A stretch of DNA of 64,000 bases from Xanthomonas hortorum pv. cynarae (GCF_002939985.1 NZ_MDFM01000005.1:61507-125506), one strand, 5' to 3'; counted from the stretch's first letter, positions 48,942 to 57,763 are shown. The notes: generated by a model from the letters alone, not told the origin. Numbers and translations: made by a program.

Positions 48942-49181
48942 ATGAGCAGGCAAAGCCGCTTTGAAACCACCACGTACCGCGATCACGAAATCCGCGTACG
49001 CGTCGAGCGCGCTGCGCCCGATGCCAACTGGACGGTGCAGGTCGATGTGTATGCGCTTGGCGGCCAACGCCAGCCACGCATCGACGACCAGGGGCCTGGT
49101 TGGGAGACGTATCAGGACGCTATTGCGCATGGGTTTCAAGCGGGGCGGAAGTTGATCGATGCGCAGTTTGAGATGGCGTAG
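48942..49181 (+). CDS. Small hypothetical protein
   Basis: The protein has 79 residues and I do not recognise it. It starts MSRQSRFETTTYRDHEIRVR and looks like a small mixed alpha/beta domain (VQVDVYALGG, then GPGWETYQDAIAHGFQAGRK). There is no signal peptide. The frame is open further upstream (to 48732), but the region between the rpoD terminator and 48942 has no family-like sequence. It stands alone before the tRNA gene. Confidence 0.55.
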   Translation: MSRQSRFETTTYRDHEIRVRVERAAPDANWTVQVDVYALGGQRQPRIDDQGPGWETYQDAIAHGFQAGRKLIDAQFEMA

Positions 49182-49461
49182 TGGCCGGGTTGAGGATTGG
49201 GGATCAGTGATTCGGAATTGCTGAGGTGTATGTCGCTAGATCATTCATCCTCGAATAGTGCGGCAGGACAGATTGATCGCGTACACCTTTAAAGCCTGGC
49301 TCACGCCGGGCTTTCCTGTATCTGCATGCGCAAACACAGGTAGGTGCGGCCACTCGTCCTCATTGACACCTGATACAGCAGACAGCGACGCGCGCGGACA
49401 GGTAAACTTTCGCGTCAGCTGGACGGTCCGACATGCCCTGCATCTCGCCACCCACCCTGCC

Positions 49462-49537
49462 GGGCCTATAGCTCAACGGTTAGAGCAGAGGACTCATAAT
49501 CCTTTGGTTCCAGGTTCGAATCCTGGTGGGCCCACCA
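49462..49537 (+). tRNA. ileX: tRNA-Ile2 (anticodon CAU, C34 to be modified to lysidine)
   Basis: This is a 76-nt cloverleaf with encoded CCA. The acceptor stem GGGCCTA pairs with the 3' part ending TGGGCCCACCA, and the T arm has GGTTCGAATCC. The anticodon loop CTCATAA gives anticodon CAT. The D- and anticodon-arm sequence GGTTAGAGCA and GACTCATAATC closely matches E. coli ileX, not initiator or elongator Met tRNA, so it should read AUA after TilS modification. Automatic annotation may call it tRNA-Met. A terminator follows directly. Confidence 0.88.
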
Positions 49538-49540
49538 ATA

Positions 49541-49575
49541 AAAAAGGCACTTGACGCGAGTCGAAGTGCCTTTTT
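49541..49575 (+). terminator. Terminator after tRNA-Ile2
   Basis: AAAAAGGCACTT and AAGTGCCTTTTT pair around GACGCGAGTCG, with flanking A and T runs. It is a classical intrinsic terminator 3 bp after the CCA end. Confidence 0.85.
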
Positions 49576-49603
49576 CGTTGCCTTGGAAAAAATTGTTGGA
49601 AAA

Positions 49604-49890
49604 TTAGCCGCGCTTTGGCAGTTTTATCATCGGCAGCGCATGGTCATAGCTGCCTAGCGTTGCCGGTGTCACGTGCCCCGCAGTGTTTGTTGCCCGCGTT
49701 GTCCACTGTTTGTGGACGCGCTCGCGCAGGTCGATTGCGAGTTGCCGGCGATCACGCGCGCCGCCAGGTCAGGGGACGACTCGTTAATGGAATAGATCGC
49801 CACACGCTGTGCAGCCTGACGCAGGATCATGCCGATGCGCGCTGCGATATTCCCTTTGAGGCGAATTCGCAGAGCGCAGCGCCAGCCGCC
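49604..49890 (-). pseudogene. Decayed coding remnant next to tRNA-Ile2, family not recognised
   Basis: On the minus strand one frame reads LKGNIAARIGMILRQAAQRV and AIYSINESSPDLAARVIAGN, then continues in a second frame with RERVHKQWTTRATNTAGHVT and PATLGSYDHALPMIKLPKRG before TAA (49604-49606). The switch near 49730 looks like a one-base frameshift. The text is protein-like but no start is visible; the 5' part is cut by the enoate-reductase gene region. A position against the 3' end of a tRNA suggests a relic of an integrated element, perhaps the end of an integrase, but this is unproven. Confidence 0.4.
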
Positions 49891-49923
49891 GGCGGATGCA
49901 TCGAAGAGGTGGATGCTTGTGCT

Positions 49924-51027
49924 TCAGGTTGCGGCCGCATAGTTGGTGTAACCCTCCGCACCACCGCCGTAGTAAGTGTCGCGATCCGGAGACGCGAGCG
50001 AGGTCCCTGTCTGCAGGCGTGCCACGAGGTCCGGGTTTGCAATGAAGGGCTGGCCGAACGTGGCCAGGTCGATCACTGCCTGATCGATTAACCGAGTTGC
50101 GCGTTCCAGGTTCAATTTTCCCGCAAGGATCACGGTGCCGCCGTAGGTGCGCTTGAACGCTGCGAGGAATGTTTCGCTCATGTCCGGGGAGCCGTCTGCG
50201 TGGTTGTCGTTTAGATGCACATACGCCAGCTCACGCTTGGCCAGCTCTTTGGCCAGGTACAGGTAGCTGGCCTCGCTCTCGGCATACGCGGGCATGTCGA
50301 ATTGGCGGTTGTTCGGTGCAAGGCGAATACCCACCTTGCGGGAGCCGATGCGCGCTGCCACTGCATCCACGGTCTCGAGAATGAGCCGCGCCCGGTTCTG
50401 CAGCGAACCACCGTAGGCGTCGACACGGTCGTTGGTGATCGGGTTGAGGAACTGCTCGAAGAGGTAGCCATTGGCGGCGTGGATCTCGATGCCGTCGAAG
50501 CCTGCGTCGATCGCGCGTTGGGCCGCCTGCTCGAAATCCCGGACGATGCCTGGCACCTCTTCGGTCTCGAGCGCACGCGCCGGGCTGGGCTCAGCTGTCC
50601 CGCGCGTTCCGTCCTCGCGGTAGATAAATGCATAGCTCTTGGAGCTGGATGCAACCGGGCGCGTGCTCGCGCTCACCGGATCGGCGCCGTCGGGCTGCAG
50701 CGAGGTATGCGACATGCGGCCCACATGCCACAGCTGGGCGAAGATCTTGCCCTGCTTGGCATGCACTGCATCGATCACCACTTTCCAGCCGGCGACCTGC
50801 TCCTGCGACCAGATGCCGGGCACATCAATGTAGCCCTGGCCTTGCTGCGAGACGGGAGTGCCCTCGCTGACAATCAGGCCTGCGCTCGCGCGTTGGGCGT
50901 AATAGGTTGCCGTCAATGCATTCGCCACGCATCCCGGATTGCGGGCGCGGGTCATCGGTGCCATGACGATGCGGTTGCTCAGCTGGGTGCCGCCGAGATC
51001 GAAGAGTTGGAAGATCTTTGATGTCAT
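49924..51027 (-). CDS. Old Yellow Enzyme family FMN-dependent alkene/N-ethylmaleimide reductase
   Basis: The protein has 367 residues as a TIM barrel. It opens IFQLFDLGGTQLSNRIVMAPMTRARN, the usual OYE start; QLWHVGRMSH and FDGIEIHAANGYLFEQFLNP carry the substrate-binding His-Asn pair, and ITNDRVDAYGGSLQNRARL the FMN site. Such enzymes reduce alpha/beta-unsaturated carbonyls and nitro compounds with NAD(P)H (NemA type). It is divergent from a LysR regulator across 112 bp, which probably controls it in response to an electrophile. Confidence 0.93.
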   Translation of the reverse strand: MTSKIFQLFDLGGTQLSNRIVMAPMTRARNPGCVANALTATYYAQRASAGLIVSEGTPVSQQGQGYIDVPGIWSQEQVAGWKVVIDAVHAKQGKIFAQLWHVGRMSHTSLQPDGADPVSASTRPVASSSKSYAFIYREDGTRGTAEPSPARALETEEVPGIVRDFEQAAQRAIDAGFDGIEIHAANGYLFEQFLNPITNDRVDAYGGSLQNRARLILETVDAVAARIGSRKVGIRLAPNNRQFDMPAYAESEASYLYLAKELAKRELAYVHLNDNHADGSPDMSETFLAAFKRTYGGTVILAGKLNLERATRLIDQAVIDLATFGQPFIANPDLVARLQTGTSLASPDRDTYYGGGAEGYTNYAAAT

Positions 51028-51139
51028 GGAGAAGGGCTATTTGGTGGGGACAGGCTAAAGAAGGTAAGGTTGACTTCGATGCACATAAAGGTGCTGAGAG
51101 TCCCAGCATTGGGGACATCAATTCCCCAAAGGATTTCCG

Positions 51140-52048
51140 ATGCTCCCTGTCGAGACACTCAATGGGTTGGTCACCTTCGTCACCGCGGCACGTTCCAGGA
51201 CGTTTACCAAGGCGGCCGAGTCGCTGGGGATCTCGCGCTCGGCGGTAGGCAAGGCGATCGCCCGCCTGGAAGCGCGGCTGGGCGTGCGCCTGTTCCATCG
51301 CACCACGCGCCGAATCGCGCTCACTGCTGATGGCGAATCCTATTTCGCGACATGCGCTGCTGCGTTGGAAGAGATCGCCAGCGCAGAAGCCGGCCTGGCC
51401 TCTCAGTCGTCACTGCCTACCGGCCGGCTGCGCGTGGACATGCCGTCGTCTTTCGGCCGCCACGTCATGTTGCCGATCCTGCTCCGCATCGGTGCAGCGC
51501 ACCCCGATCTTCACTACACGCTTTCCTTCAACGACCATTTGATCGATCCGGCTCAGGAAGGCATCGACCTGACGATTCGGTTTGGCGGCGTTGAAAGCTC
51601 CGGCGGCCTGGTTGCGCGCAAACTGGGGCGGCAGCGACTGGTGTTATGCGCATCACCTGCGTATCTCGCTGCACACGGAACGCCTCGCACGATCAACGAG
51701 CTGCAGGCGCATCGCAGCATCGTCGGCTTCCGCAATGGCCAGCCTGTTGGCTGGCGGTTTGGCGACAAGGTGACCGCCGGCGATTTTGTGCCCCAAGGAA
51801 CGCACCAGTTGAATGACGGAGATGCTGTCATCGACGCTGCGATCGCAGGTCTGGGCATCTGCCAAATGCCGATCTCGCTGGTGCGCCCGCACATCCAGTC
51901 GGGCAGGCTGCAGCTCGTCCTGGAAGAGTGCACGGCCTATTGCATCGAAATCTTCGCGCTCTGGCCGCGCACGCGCCACTTGCGCCCGAAGGTGCGCTAC
52001 GTGGTGGACGAGCTAGTGCGGCTTTCCGCTATCGGCACTTTCGACTAA
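51140..52048 (+). CDS. LysR family transcriptional regulator
   Basis: The protein has 302 residues. The N-terminal winged HTH is LVTFVTAARSRTFTKAAESLGISRSAVGKAIARLEARLG, typical of LysR; here Thr-Lys-Ala-Ala and Ser-Ala-Val mark the recognition region. The C-terminal domain is the periplasmic-binding-like effector fold. ATG 51140 follows AAGGA at a 7-bp spacing. It is divergent from the Old Yellow Enzyme gene, the usual arrangement for a LysR regulator and its target. Confidence 0.92.
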   Translation: MLPVETLNGLVTFVTAARSRTFTKAAESLGISRSAVGKAIARLEARLGVRLFHRTTRRIALTADGESYFATCAAALEEIASAEAGLASQSSLPTGRLRVDMPSSFGRHVMLPILLRIGAAHPDLHYTLSFNDHLIDPAQEGIDLTIRFGGVESSGGLVARKLGRQRLVLCASPAYLAAHGTPRTINELQAHRSIVGFRNGQPVGWRFGDKVTAGDFVPQGTHQLNDGDAVIDAAIAGLGICQMPISLVRPHIQSGRLQLVLEECTAYCIEIFALWPRTRHLRPKVRYVVDELVRLSAIGTFD

Positions 52049-52244
52049 AAAGTCAGACAATGCGCGCTGCCGCTACCATCGATACCGGTAATCAGGTCCG
52101 GCGGCTTGAGTCATTCACTGCGAAAGTTGACCCTGAGAGACAGGCGCAGCGAGGCAAGCGGGCTCTCAAATAAATCTAGCTCTGTCATCCCGCAGCGAAC
52201 GCCATCCCGGCGTTCTGCGGCGCACGGGTTGAAGTGCTGCCTGC

Positions 52245-52856
52245 CTATTGGGTCTGGGCGTGCCAGAACCCCATGAGCTGCGTAATGGCAGCATCCATCG
52301 CCTTGAAGCTCATGCCGTCCCTGGCGAGTGTGGATAGCCCAAGCAGGAAGCTGTCGAACACGCAGGTCAGTGCAGCGGGGTCGGCATCCGGCCCGAGTTC
52401 TCCGTTGACGATGGCGCGTTCCACGCAGGCGCGGATGCCGGCGCGTGTGCGGGCACGCGAGCGCGTCAGTGGGGTGCAGAGCGCAGAGAGTTCCGGTGAT
52501 GGTGCACTCATCACTCCCAATGTGACCATGCAGCCCTTTGGGTGGCCGCGCTCGCACTGCATCTTGGCTGAGCGGCGCAGTGCAAGCTCCACCGCCTGCT
52601 TTGGAGAAAGCGAGGTGTCCCACAAGCAGTGGGTCACCTTCGCGTAGCTCGCCAGGTAGCGTTCCATGCATTCCTTGAAGAGTGCCTCCTTGGAGCCGAA
52701 CGCTGCGTAGAAGCTGGGCGCGGTGATGCCGCCGCCAATCGCCGCCTTGAGTTGGGTCAACGAGGTGGATTCGTAGCCCTGTTCCCAGAACAGGTGAAGC
52801 GCTTGCTCAACCGCGGTGTCGCGGTCGAAGCTGCGTGGCCTTCCCATCTGTGCCAT
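52245..52856 (-). CDS. TetR/AcrR family transcriptional regulator
   Basis: The protein has 203 residues. The N-terminal HTH is GRPRSFDRDTAVEQALHLFW, then GYESTSLTQLKAAIGGGITAPSFYAAFGSKEALF, as in TetR repressors. The C-terminal ligand domain contains two Cys (AKMQCERGHPKGC) that might sense thiol-reactive compounds; this is speculation. It is divergent from an MFS exporter, with repeated CGATAC motifs between them, so it is the likely repressor of that exporter. Confidence 0.92.
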   Translation of the reverse strand: MAQMGRPRSFDRDTAVEQALHLFWEQGYESTSLTQLKAAIGGGITAPSFYAAFGSKEALFKECMERYLASYAKVTHCLWDTSLSPKQAVELALRRSAKMQCERGHPKGCMVTLGVMSAPSPELSALCTPLTRSRARTRAGIRACVERAIVNGELGPDADPAALTCVFDSFLLGLSTLARDGMSFKAMDAAITQLMGFWHAQTQ

Positions 52857-52865
52857 TGCACTCTC

Positions 52866-53037
52866 CGATACCTAAATACAGACTAGTCGATACATATGTC
52901 GTTGACAACATGGTCGCTTCGTAATATACATACCGAGCGATACATATATGTTTCTTTCGATAGCAGGCACGGACAGGCTGTTCGGTAGGTGGCCTGTTTC
53001 TTTTGGCCTATATATGTACCGATCGATACGGATCGGT
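52866..53037. promoter_or_regulatory. Operator candidates between TetR regulator and MFS exporter
   Basis: CGATAC occurs four times (52866, 52888, 52938, 53024). Two of these lie in CGATACATATG and CGATACATATATG contexts with ACATATGT / ACATATATGT palindromes. The fourth lies inside ACCGATC-GATACG-GATCGGT, a 7-bp-arm palindrome (53018-53037) placed 39 bp before the exporter start. The region is AT-rich and fits binding by the divergent TetR protein. Confidence 0.55.
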
Positions 53038-53076
53038 GTGACCTGACCCGAAACTTATCTCAACCAAGGACAGCAT

Positions 53077-54288
53077 GTGACCTCTCCAAACACATCAACG
53101 GCCAGTGCAATCCCCGCGCCGTTACCCATCGCCGCCCTGTTGGCGCTGGCGATGACCGGTTTCATCTGCATCGTGACCGAAACCCTTCCTGCAGGATTGT
53201 TGCCGCACATGTCCGCAGGCCTTGGCATCACTCCCGCACTGGCTGGGCAGACGGTGACCGCTTATGCGTTGGGTTCGGTGGTGGCTGCAATCCCGCTGAC
53301 CATTGCGACCCAGCAGTGGAGGCGGCGTAACGTGCTGCTGCTAACCATTGTCGGCTTCCTGGTGTTCAACTCCATCACTGCACTCTCAACCAACTACAGC
53401 CTGACCTTGGTGGCGCGTTTGTTTGCTGGCGCAGCCGCAGGCCTGGCCTGGAGCCTGCTGGCCGGTTACGCCCGGCGCATGGTGCAGCCGGAACAGCAAG
53501 GCAGGGCCATGGCGATTGCGATGGTGGGCACACCGATTGCGCTCTCCCTGGGCGTGCCGCTGGGTACCTGGATGGGCGGCATGCTGGGCTGGCGGAGTGC
53601 GTTTGCCGCGATGTCGGTTCTGACAGTCGTTTTGATCGTCTGGGTGCTGGTGAAAGTGCCCGATTATCCCGGCCAATCGGCAGCGCAGCGTGTGCCGCTG
53701 TGCAAGGTGCTTGGCACTCCTGGCGTGCGTCCCGTGCTCGCCACCGTGATGGCGTGGATGTTGGCCCACAACATCCTCTACACCTATGTGGCGCCGTTCG
53801 CCGCACACGCGGGGCTGGGCCATCGTGTGGACGTGCTGCTGTTGGTCTTCGGCGCAGCCGCACTGGTTGGTATCGGCGTGGCGGCAAAGCTGGTGGAGCA
53901 TCACCTGCGTCGCACCGTATTGATCTCGCTGGCGACGTTCTTCGCACTCTCTGTGGTGCTGGCGCTACTGCAGGACATGCAGCCCGTCGTTTACGTGTGT
54001 GTGGCGGTGTGGGGTCTGACGTTCGGTGGAGCCGCGACGCTGCTGCAGACTGCACTTGCCGATAGCGCAGGAGAGGGTGCCGATGTTGCGCTGTCGCTCA
54101 ATGTCGTTGCCTGGAACAGTGTCATCGCCGGTGGTGGTGTGGTGGGCGGCGTGCTGCTGGACCAATGGGGCGCGCAGACCTTTCCGGCGGCCATGGCCCT
54201 GTTGCTGGCGGTTGGATTTTGCATTGCATGGCGCGCTCGAAGTCACGGGTTTGCTGCGGGCACACGCGCGCCAGTCGTCGGCCATTAG
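53077..54288 (+). CDS. MFS transporter, DHA1 family (SotB/YdhP-like)
   Basis: The protein has 403 residues and 12 predicted membrane segments. The first segment has GFICIVTETLPAGLLPHMSA, the signature of the sugar-efflux/YdhP branch of DHA1, and the loop motif (RRRNVLLL) follows segment 2. The start is GTG 53077 after AAGGA; an overlapping ATG at 53075 is out of frame. It is under likely control of the divergent TetR gene and 94 bp before a DJ-1 lipoprotein gene. The substrate is unknown. Confidence 0.9.
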   Translation: MTSPNTSTASAIPAPLPIAALLALAMTGFICIVTETLPAGLLPHMSAGLGITPALAGQTVTAYALGSVVAAIPLTIATQQWRRRNVLLLTIVGFLVFNSITALSTNYSLTLVARLFAGAAAGLAWSLLAGYARRMVQPEQQGRAMAIAMVGTPIALSLGVPLGTWMGGMLGWRSAFAAMSVLTVVLIVWVLVKVPDYPGQSAAQRVPLCKVLGTPGVRPVLATVMAWMLAHNILYTYVAPFAAHAGLGHRVDVLLLVFGAAALVGIGVAAKLVEHHLRRTVLISLATFFALSVVLALLQDMQPVVYVCVAVWGLTFGGAATLLQTALADSAGEGADVALSLNVVAWNSVIAGGGVVGGVLLDQWGAQTFPAAMALLLAVGFCIAWRARSHGFAAGTRAPVVGH

Positions 54289-54382
54289 CCTGTTAGCCGT
54301 GGCAGTAAATGACGGGTCAGCGACATTGCCGACAGCAGGTTGTGGCGGAAGAATCAGCGGACATCTCCTTTGCGGCATCGCC

Positions 54383-55549
54383 ATGGCCCCCCTTACGTTT
54401 CACCGCGTTATCCGTTGCGCTGCCTGGGCCGCGTGCATGATCCTTGCCGGGTGTGCCGAGCCGGCGGCGCGGTCTGCACTGCCGGCGCGCGGCGCCCCGG
54501 ATATCGCTGCAACGGCACAGGCGACGCTGCCGCCCTACCGTGCTCGCAAGGCGCGCGCCCGCCCGGTGATTGCGGTGGTGGCAAACAATGCCGGTGTGGA
54601 AGTCAGTGACTTTCTGGTGCCCTTCGCGATTCTCTCGCGTGCCGGCACCATGGACGTCGTCGCTGTCACCCTCGATGAGGGGCCACTGGCAACTTTCACC
54701 GACCTTGGCAGCCCCGGTTTCAAGATTGCGACAGACACAACCGTGGCCCAGTTCGATGCCGCGCAGCCCGAAGGCGCCGACTACGTCATCGTGGCCGCTC
54801 AGGCTGCCGAACCGCGACTGCTTGCATGGTTGAAACAGCAATCTGCGCACGGCGCGACCATCGTCACCATCTGCAACGGGGCACTCATCGCCGCACAGAT
54901 GGGCGTGTTCGATGGTCGCCGCGCCACGGCGCATTGGTCGACCAGCGCCAGCCGCGCGGAGACATTTCCCGCCATCCGCTGGACGCCGAATCGGCGTTAT
55001 GTCGCGGATGGAACGTGGATCTCTACTGCGGGCGTGAGCGCCGCGATCCCGGCATCGATCGCGTTGGTTGAGGCCATCAGCGGGCAGGCGAAGGCGCAGG
55101 AACTGGCATCGACGCTCGGTGCAAAGGATTGGTCGCCGCAGCACGACAGTGATGCATTCCGTCCCCGCCTTGGCACAACCGCGTGGCCGCTGGCGCAGGT
55201 GCTGTATACCAACCGATGGCTGCACAGTGGCGAGCAGATCGATGTGCTGGGCGCACCCGGGATGGATGAGGCGACACTTGCGCTGACCGTGGATGCGTAC
55301 TCCACCACGGCGAGAAGCCGCGCGTCCGTCGTCTCTACCACTGGCGCATCCTTTATCACGCGGCATGGACTTGTCATCGTGCCCGACCGACAGCGCGAGC
55401 GGGGCAGCACGGTCCCACTCGTCGCCCCGGCCGACCCGATGCCGGTGCCGGCTTTGAATGGTGCGCTCGATGGCATCATGCAACGCTATGGTCGAGCAAC
55501 TGCCAAGGGCGTTGCGCTGGCATTTGAATATCCCGACTACCCGCGCTGA
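54383..55549 (+). CDS. DJ-1/PfpI-domain lipoprotein, GlxA-like without HTH
   Basis: The protein has 388 residues. A signal peptide ends in lipobox ILAGC (Cys24), so the protein should be anchored in the envelope. The DJ-1/PfpI domain (about 60-235) has acidic residue Glu73 (NAGVEVSDF) and nucleophile Cys164 in VTICNGALIAAQMG, followed by RRATAHW as in GlxA-family proteins. The last 150 residues are a second segment without a HTH. It is followed 15 bp later by a GlxA-type regulator with a related DJ-1 domain, suggesting a signal/regulator pair. ATG 54383 is chosen to include the lipobox. Confidence 0.8.
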   Translation: MAPLTFHRVIRCAAWAACMILAGCAEPAARSALPARGAPDIAATAQATLPPYRARKARARPVIAVVANNAGVEVSDFLVPFAILSRAGTMDVVAVTLDEGPLATFTDLGSPGFKIATDTTVAQFDAAQPEGADYVIVAAQAAEPRLLAWLKQQSAHGATIVTICNGALIAAQMGVFDGRRATAHWSTSASRAETFPAIRWTPNRRYVADGTWISTAGVSAAIPASIALVEAISGQAKAQELASTLGAKDWSPQHDSDAFRPRLGTTAWPLAQVLYTNRWLHSGEQIDVLGAPGMDEATLALTVDAYSTTARSRASVVSTTGASFITRHGLVIVPDRQRERGSTVPLVAPADPMPVPALNGALDGIMQRYGRATAKGVALAFEYPDYPR

Positions 55550-55564
55550 ACGCGCAAGGCCTCC

Positions 55565-56578
55565 ATGTCCGACTCATCTCCTTCGCGTCACGTTGTGCTG
55601 CTTGCGCACGAAGACATGAATGTCCTTGACCTCACCGGGCCAGTGCAGGCACTGCACACCGCAAATCAATGCGCGCCCCTGGCTGGGGGCAGCTCGCGCT
55701 ACCAGATCACGGTCGCGTCCGAGAGCGGCGGCCTGGTGACGACCAGCTCCGGTCTGCAGGTGATGTCGGTGGCGATTGCCTCGCTGGACGATGTCGCCAT
55801 CGATACGCTGATGGCGCCAGGTGGCTGCCGCGGCGCGGTTTACGCCGTCTCGCCTGGATTGGTTGAGTGGGTGGCCGCGCGCGGCGCCAGCGTTCGCAGG
55901 CTTTGCTCGATCTGCACCGGTGCGTTTTTGCTTGCCGCCGCAGGGCACCTGGATGGTCGGCGTGCAGCGACCCATTGGGGTTGGGCCGACCGGCTCTCCA
56001 ACCTGCACCCCGGCATACGTGTGGATGCAGACAAGATCTTCGTGCGCGATGGATATGTGTGGTCATCGGCCGGCGTCACCGCAGGCATCGACCTGACGCT
56101 TGCGTTGATCGAGGATGATCATGGCCACCGGCTTGCGATCGATGTGGCACGTCAGCTGGTGGTCTTCGTCAAGCGCTCTGGCGGGCAGTCGCAGTTCAGC
56201 GCACCGTTGTCGGCGCAGACCAGCGCGGGCGGCGATTTTGCGGAACTGCACGGGTGGATGGCCGCCAACCTGCATGAGGATCTGCGGGTGGAAACGCTTG
56301 CCGGCCGCATGAAGATGTCGCCGCGCACGTTCGCACGCGTCTACCGCAGCACATGCGGTGTCACCCCAGCCAAGGCGGTGGAAACGCTACGCGTGGAAGC
56401 GGCGCGCCGCCTTCTGGAATCCGGAAACGCGCCGATCAAGCGCATTGCGGCGCTGACCGGTTTATCGGACGAACAGACACTGCGTCGCACCTTCCTGCGT
56501 GTCTTGGGCGTAGCCCCGGGCGACTACCGGGATCGCTTCCAGGGCACCACAGCGGACGAACGTTTCGCCATCGCCTGA
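55565..56578 (+). CDS. GlxA-type transcriptional regulator: DJ-1 domain plus AraC HTH
   Basis: The protein has 337 residues. The N-terminal DJ-1/PfpI domain has the conserved Cys in RLCSICTGAFLLAAAG and then RRAATHWGWADRL. The C-terminal AraC/XylS domain covers about 235-325: LAGRMKMSPRTFARVYR for the first HTH and IKRIAALTGLSDEQTLRRTF for the second. It is adjacent to a DJ-1 lipoprotein gene on the same strand. The effector is unknown; GlxA family members respond to small metabolites such as carnitine or amides in other species. Confidence 0.9.
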   Translation: MSDSSPSRHVVLLAHEDMNVLDLTGPVQALHTANQCAPLAGGSSRYQITVASESGGLVTTSSGLQVMSVAIASLDDVAIDTLMAPGGCRGAVYAVSPGLVEWVAARGASVRRLCSICTGAFLLAAAGHLDGRRAATHWGWADRLSNLHPGIRVDADKIFVRDGYVWSSAGVTAGIDLTLALIEDDHGHRLAIDVARQLVVFVKRSGGQSQFSAPLSAQTSAGGDFAELHGWMAANLHEDLRVETLAGRMKMSPRTFARVYRSTCGVTPAKAVETLRVEAARRLLESGNAPIKRIAALTGLSDEQTLRRTFLRVLGVAPGDYRDRFQGTTADERFAIA

Positions 56579-56673
56579 TGCATCCATCGTTGCGAGTACG
56601 CGATGCGAGAACGTCGGGAAGAGCCTCTGCCACGACGCTCCCAACGCACGGCTATTTCAAACAAAGCGGTAGG

Positions 56674-57744
56674 TTATTTGATGGTATCGGTCGCTTCGGT
56701 ACGCGCAGGAGCCACTAACGGACGTGATTCGAAAAGCCTGGTTCCAATGCGCCGTAACAGCGTGTTACCGGGCAGCTCGATGACGCGATACATCAGCCAT
56801 GCCAGCAAGAAAACCACCAAGGTGATCAGCGCGGCCATGGCCGGGGTATGCGCATGATCGCCCAGCAATTTCATGGCGACATAGATCACCGGAATGTTCA
56901 GCAGATACATCGAAAAGCTGAATTCGCCACACATCATGATGGGCCGGTGGCCGAACAGCAGCTTGCTCAGCGGTGTATCGAAGGAAAACATGAAAACGAA
57001 GATGCCCGAGAACAACGCGCCTTCCAGATAGTTGTAGAACTCGCGCTTGCTGCCGAATTCCACAGGCAGGATGCGTGCGATGACCAGACCGATAACGATC
57101 AGCGTCAGGCCTTGCAGCAACGCAAGCGTGCGCATGCCCTTGTCGGACCAGGCTTGATTGCGGAACAACCCGAACAGCACGCCCGAGAAGAAGTACTGCA
57201 TCTTGGAGCCGACAAAGGTGCCAGGCAGTTGGTCGCGGTAGGAGATCAGCAGAAAAATCGCGGTCAGCACGATTGCAAGCACGGAGGCGTTGCCTTGGTT
57301 TCTGAATTTCCACAGTGCGAACCACAGGCCCACGAAGACCGCGTAGAACTGCACCTCCGGCGGAATGCTCCACAGCGCGGACATGTTGCCGGAGAACAAC
57401 AGGTGACGCAGCAGGTTCTGATGGGTGATCGCGTAGACGAACGATGGATCGATCAGGTTGTAGATCAGATAGGAGCCGATCACGACAAACAGATAGGCCG
57501 GAGCGATCCGCGAAAAGCGTGAAACGCCGTAGCGCACCACGGCCGAGTAGTCGAATTGCTTGTGGCCGTAGAGAAAGGCCATCAGGAATCCGCTCAGGGT
57601 GAAGAACACCATGACGCCCACTTCGCCCGGATACAGATGGCTACGCGAGAAGAATCCGTCTTCCGCAAGATGCGAATAGACCACCAGCAAAGCGGCCAGT
57701 CCGCGAATTCCGGTGAGCGCATCGATGCGCTGTGCGGAGCTCAT
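56674..57744 (-). CDS. Acyltransferase family 3 membrane protein
   Basis: The protein has 356 residues with about ten membrane segments. The Acyl_transf_3 start is IDALTGIRGLAALLVVYSHL (catalytic His at the end of the first segment), followed by GVMVFFTLSGFLM and RFSRIAPAYLF (Arg pair). These enzymes O-acetylate surface polysaccharides. It stands alone, with a 7-bp inverted repeat exactly upstream of its start codon. The target glycan is unknown; the LPS genes at 36-41 kb are possible partners. Confidence 0.88.
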   Translation of the reverse strand: MSSAQRIDALTGIRGLAALLVVYSHLAEDGFFSRSHLYPGEVGVMVFFTLSGFLMAFLYGHKQFDYSAVVRYGVSRFSRIAPAYLFVVIGSYLIYNLIDPSFVYAITHQNLLRHLLFSGNMSALWSIPPEVQFYAVFVGLWFALWKFRNQGNASVLAIVLTAIFLLISYRDQLPGTFVGSKMQYFFSGVLFGLFRNQAWSDKGMRTLALLQGLTLIVIGLVIARILPVEFGSKREFYNYLEGALFSGIFVFMFSFDTPLSKLLFGHRPIMMCGEFSFSMYLLNIPVIYVAMKLLGDHAHTPAMAALITLVVFLLAWLMYRVIELPGNTLLRRIGTRLFESRPLVAPARTEATDTIK

Positions 57745-57763
57745 CGATCGTTCCAGACGATCG
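57745..57763. promoter_or_regulatory. Inverted repeat at the acyltransferase start codon
   Basis: CGATCGT-TCCAG-ACGATCG has perfect 7-bp arms and begins directly before the ATG on the minus strand, overlapping the place of the ribosome-binding site. It may be an operator or an mRNA hairpin limiting translation. Confidence 0.4.

Noticed and set aside
49258..49554. Plus-strand frame across tRNA-Ile2
   Set aside because: It reads through a complete tRNA gene; the protein has no similarity and the frame ends inside the terminator.
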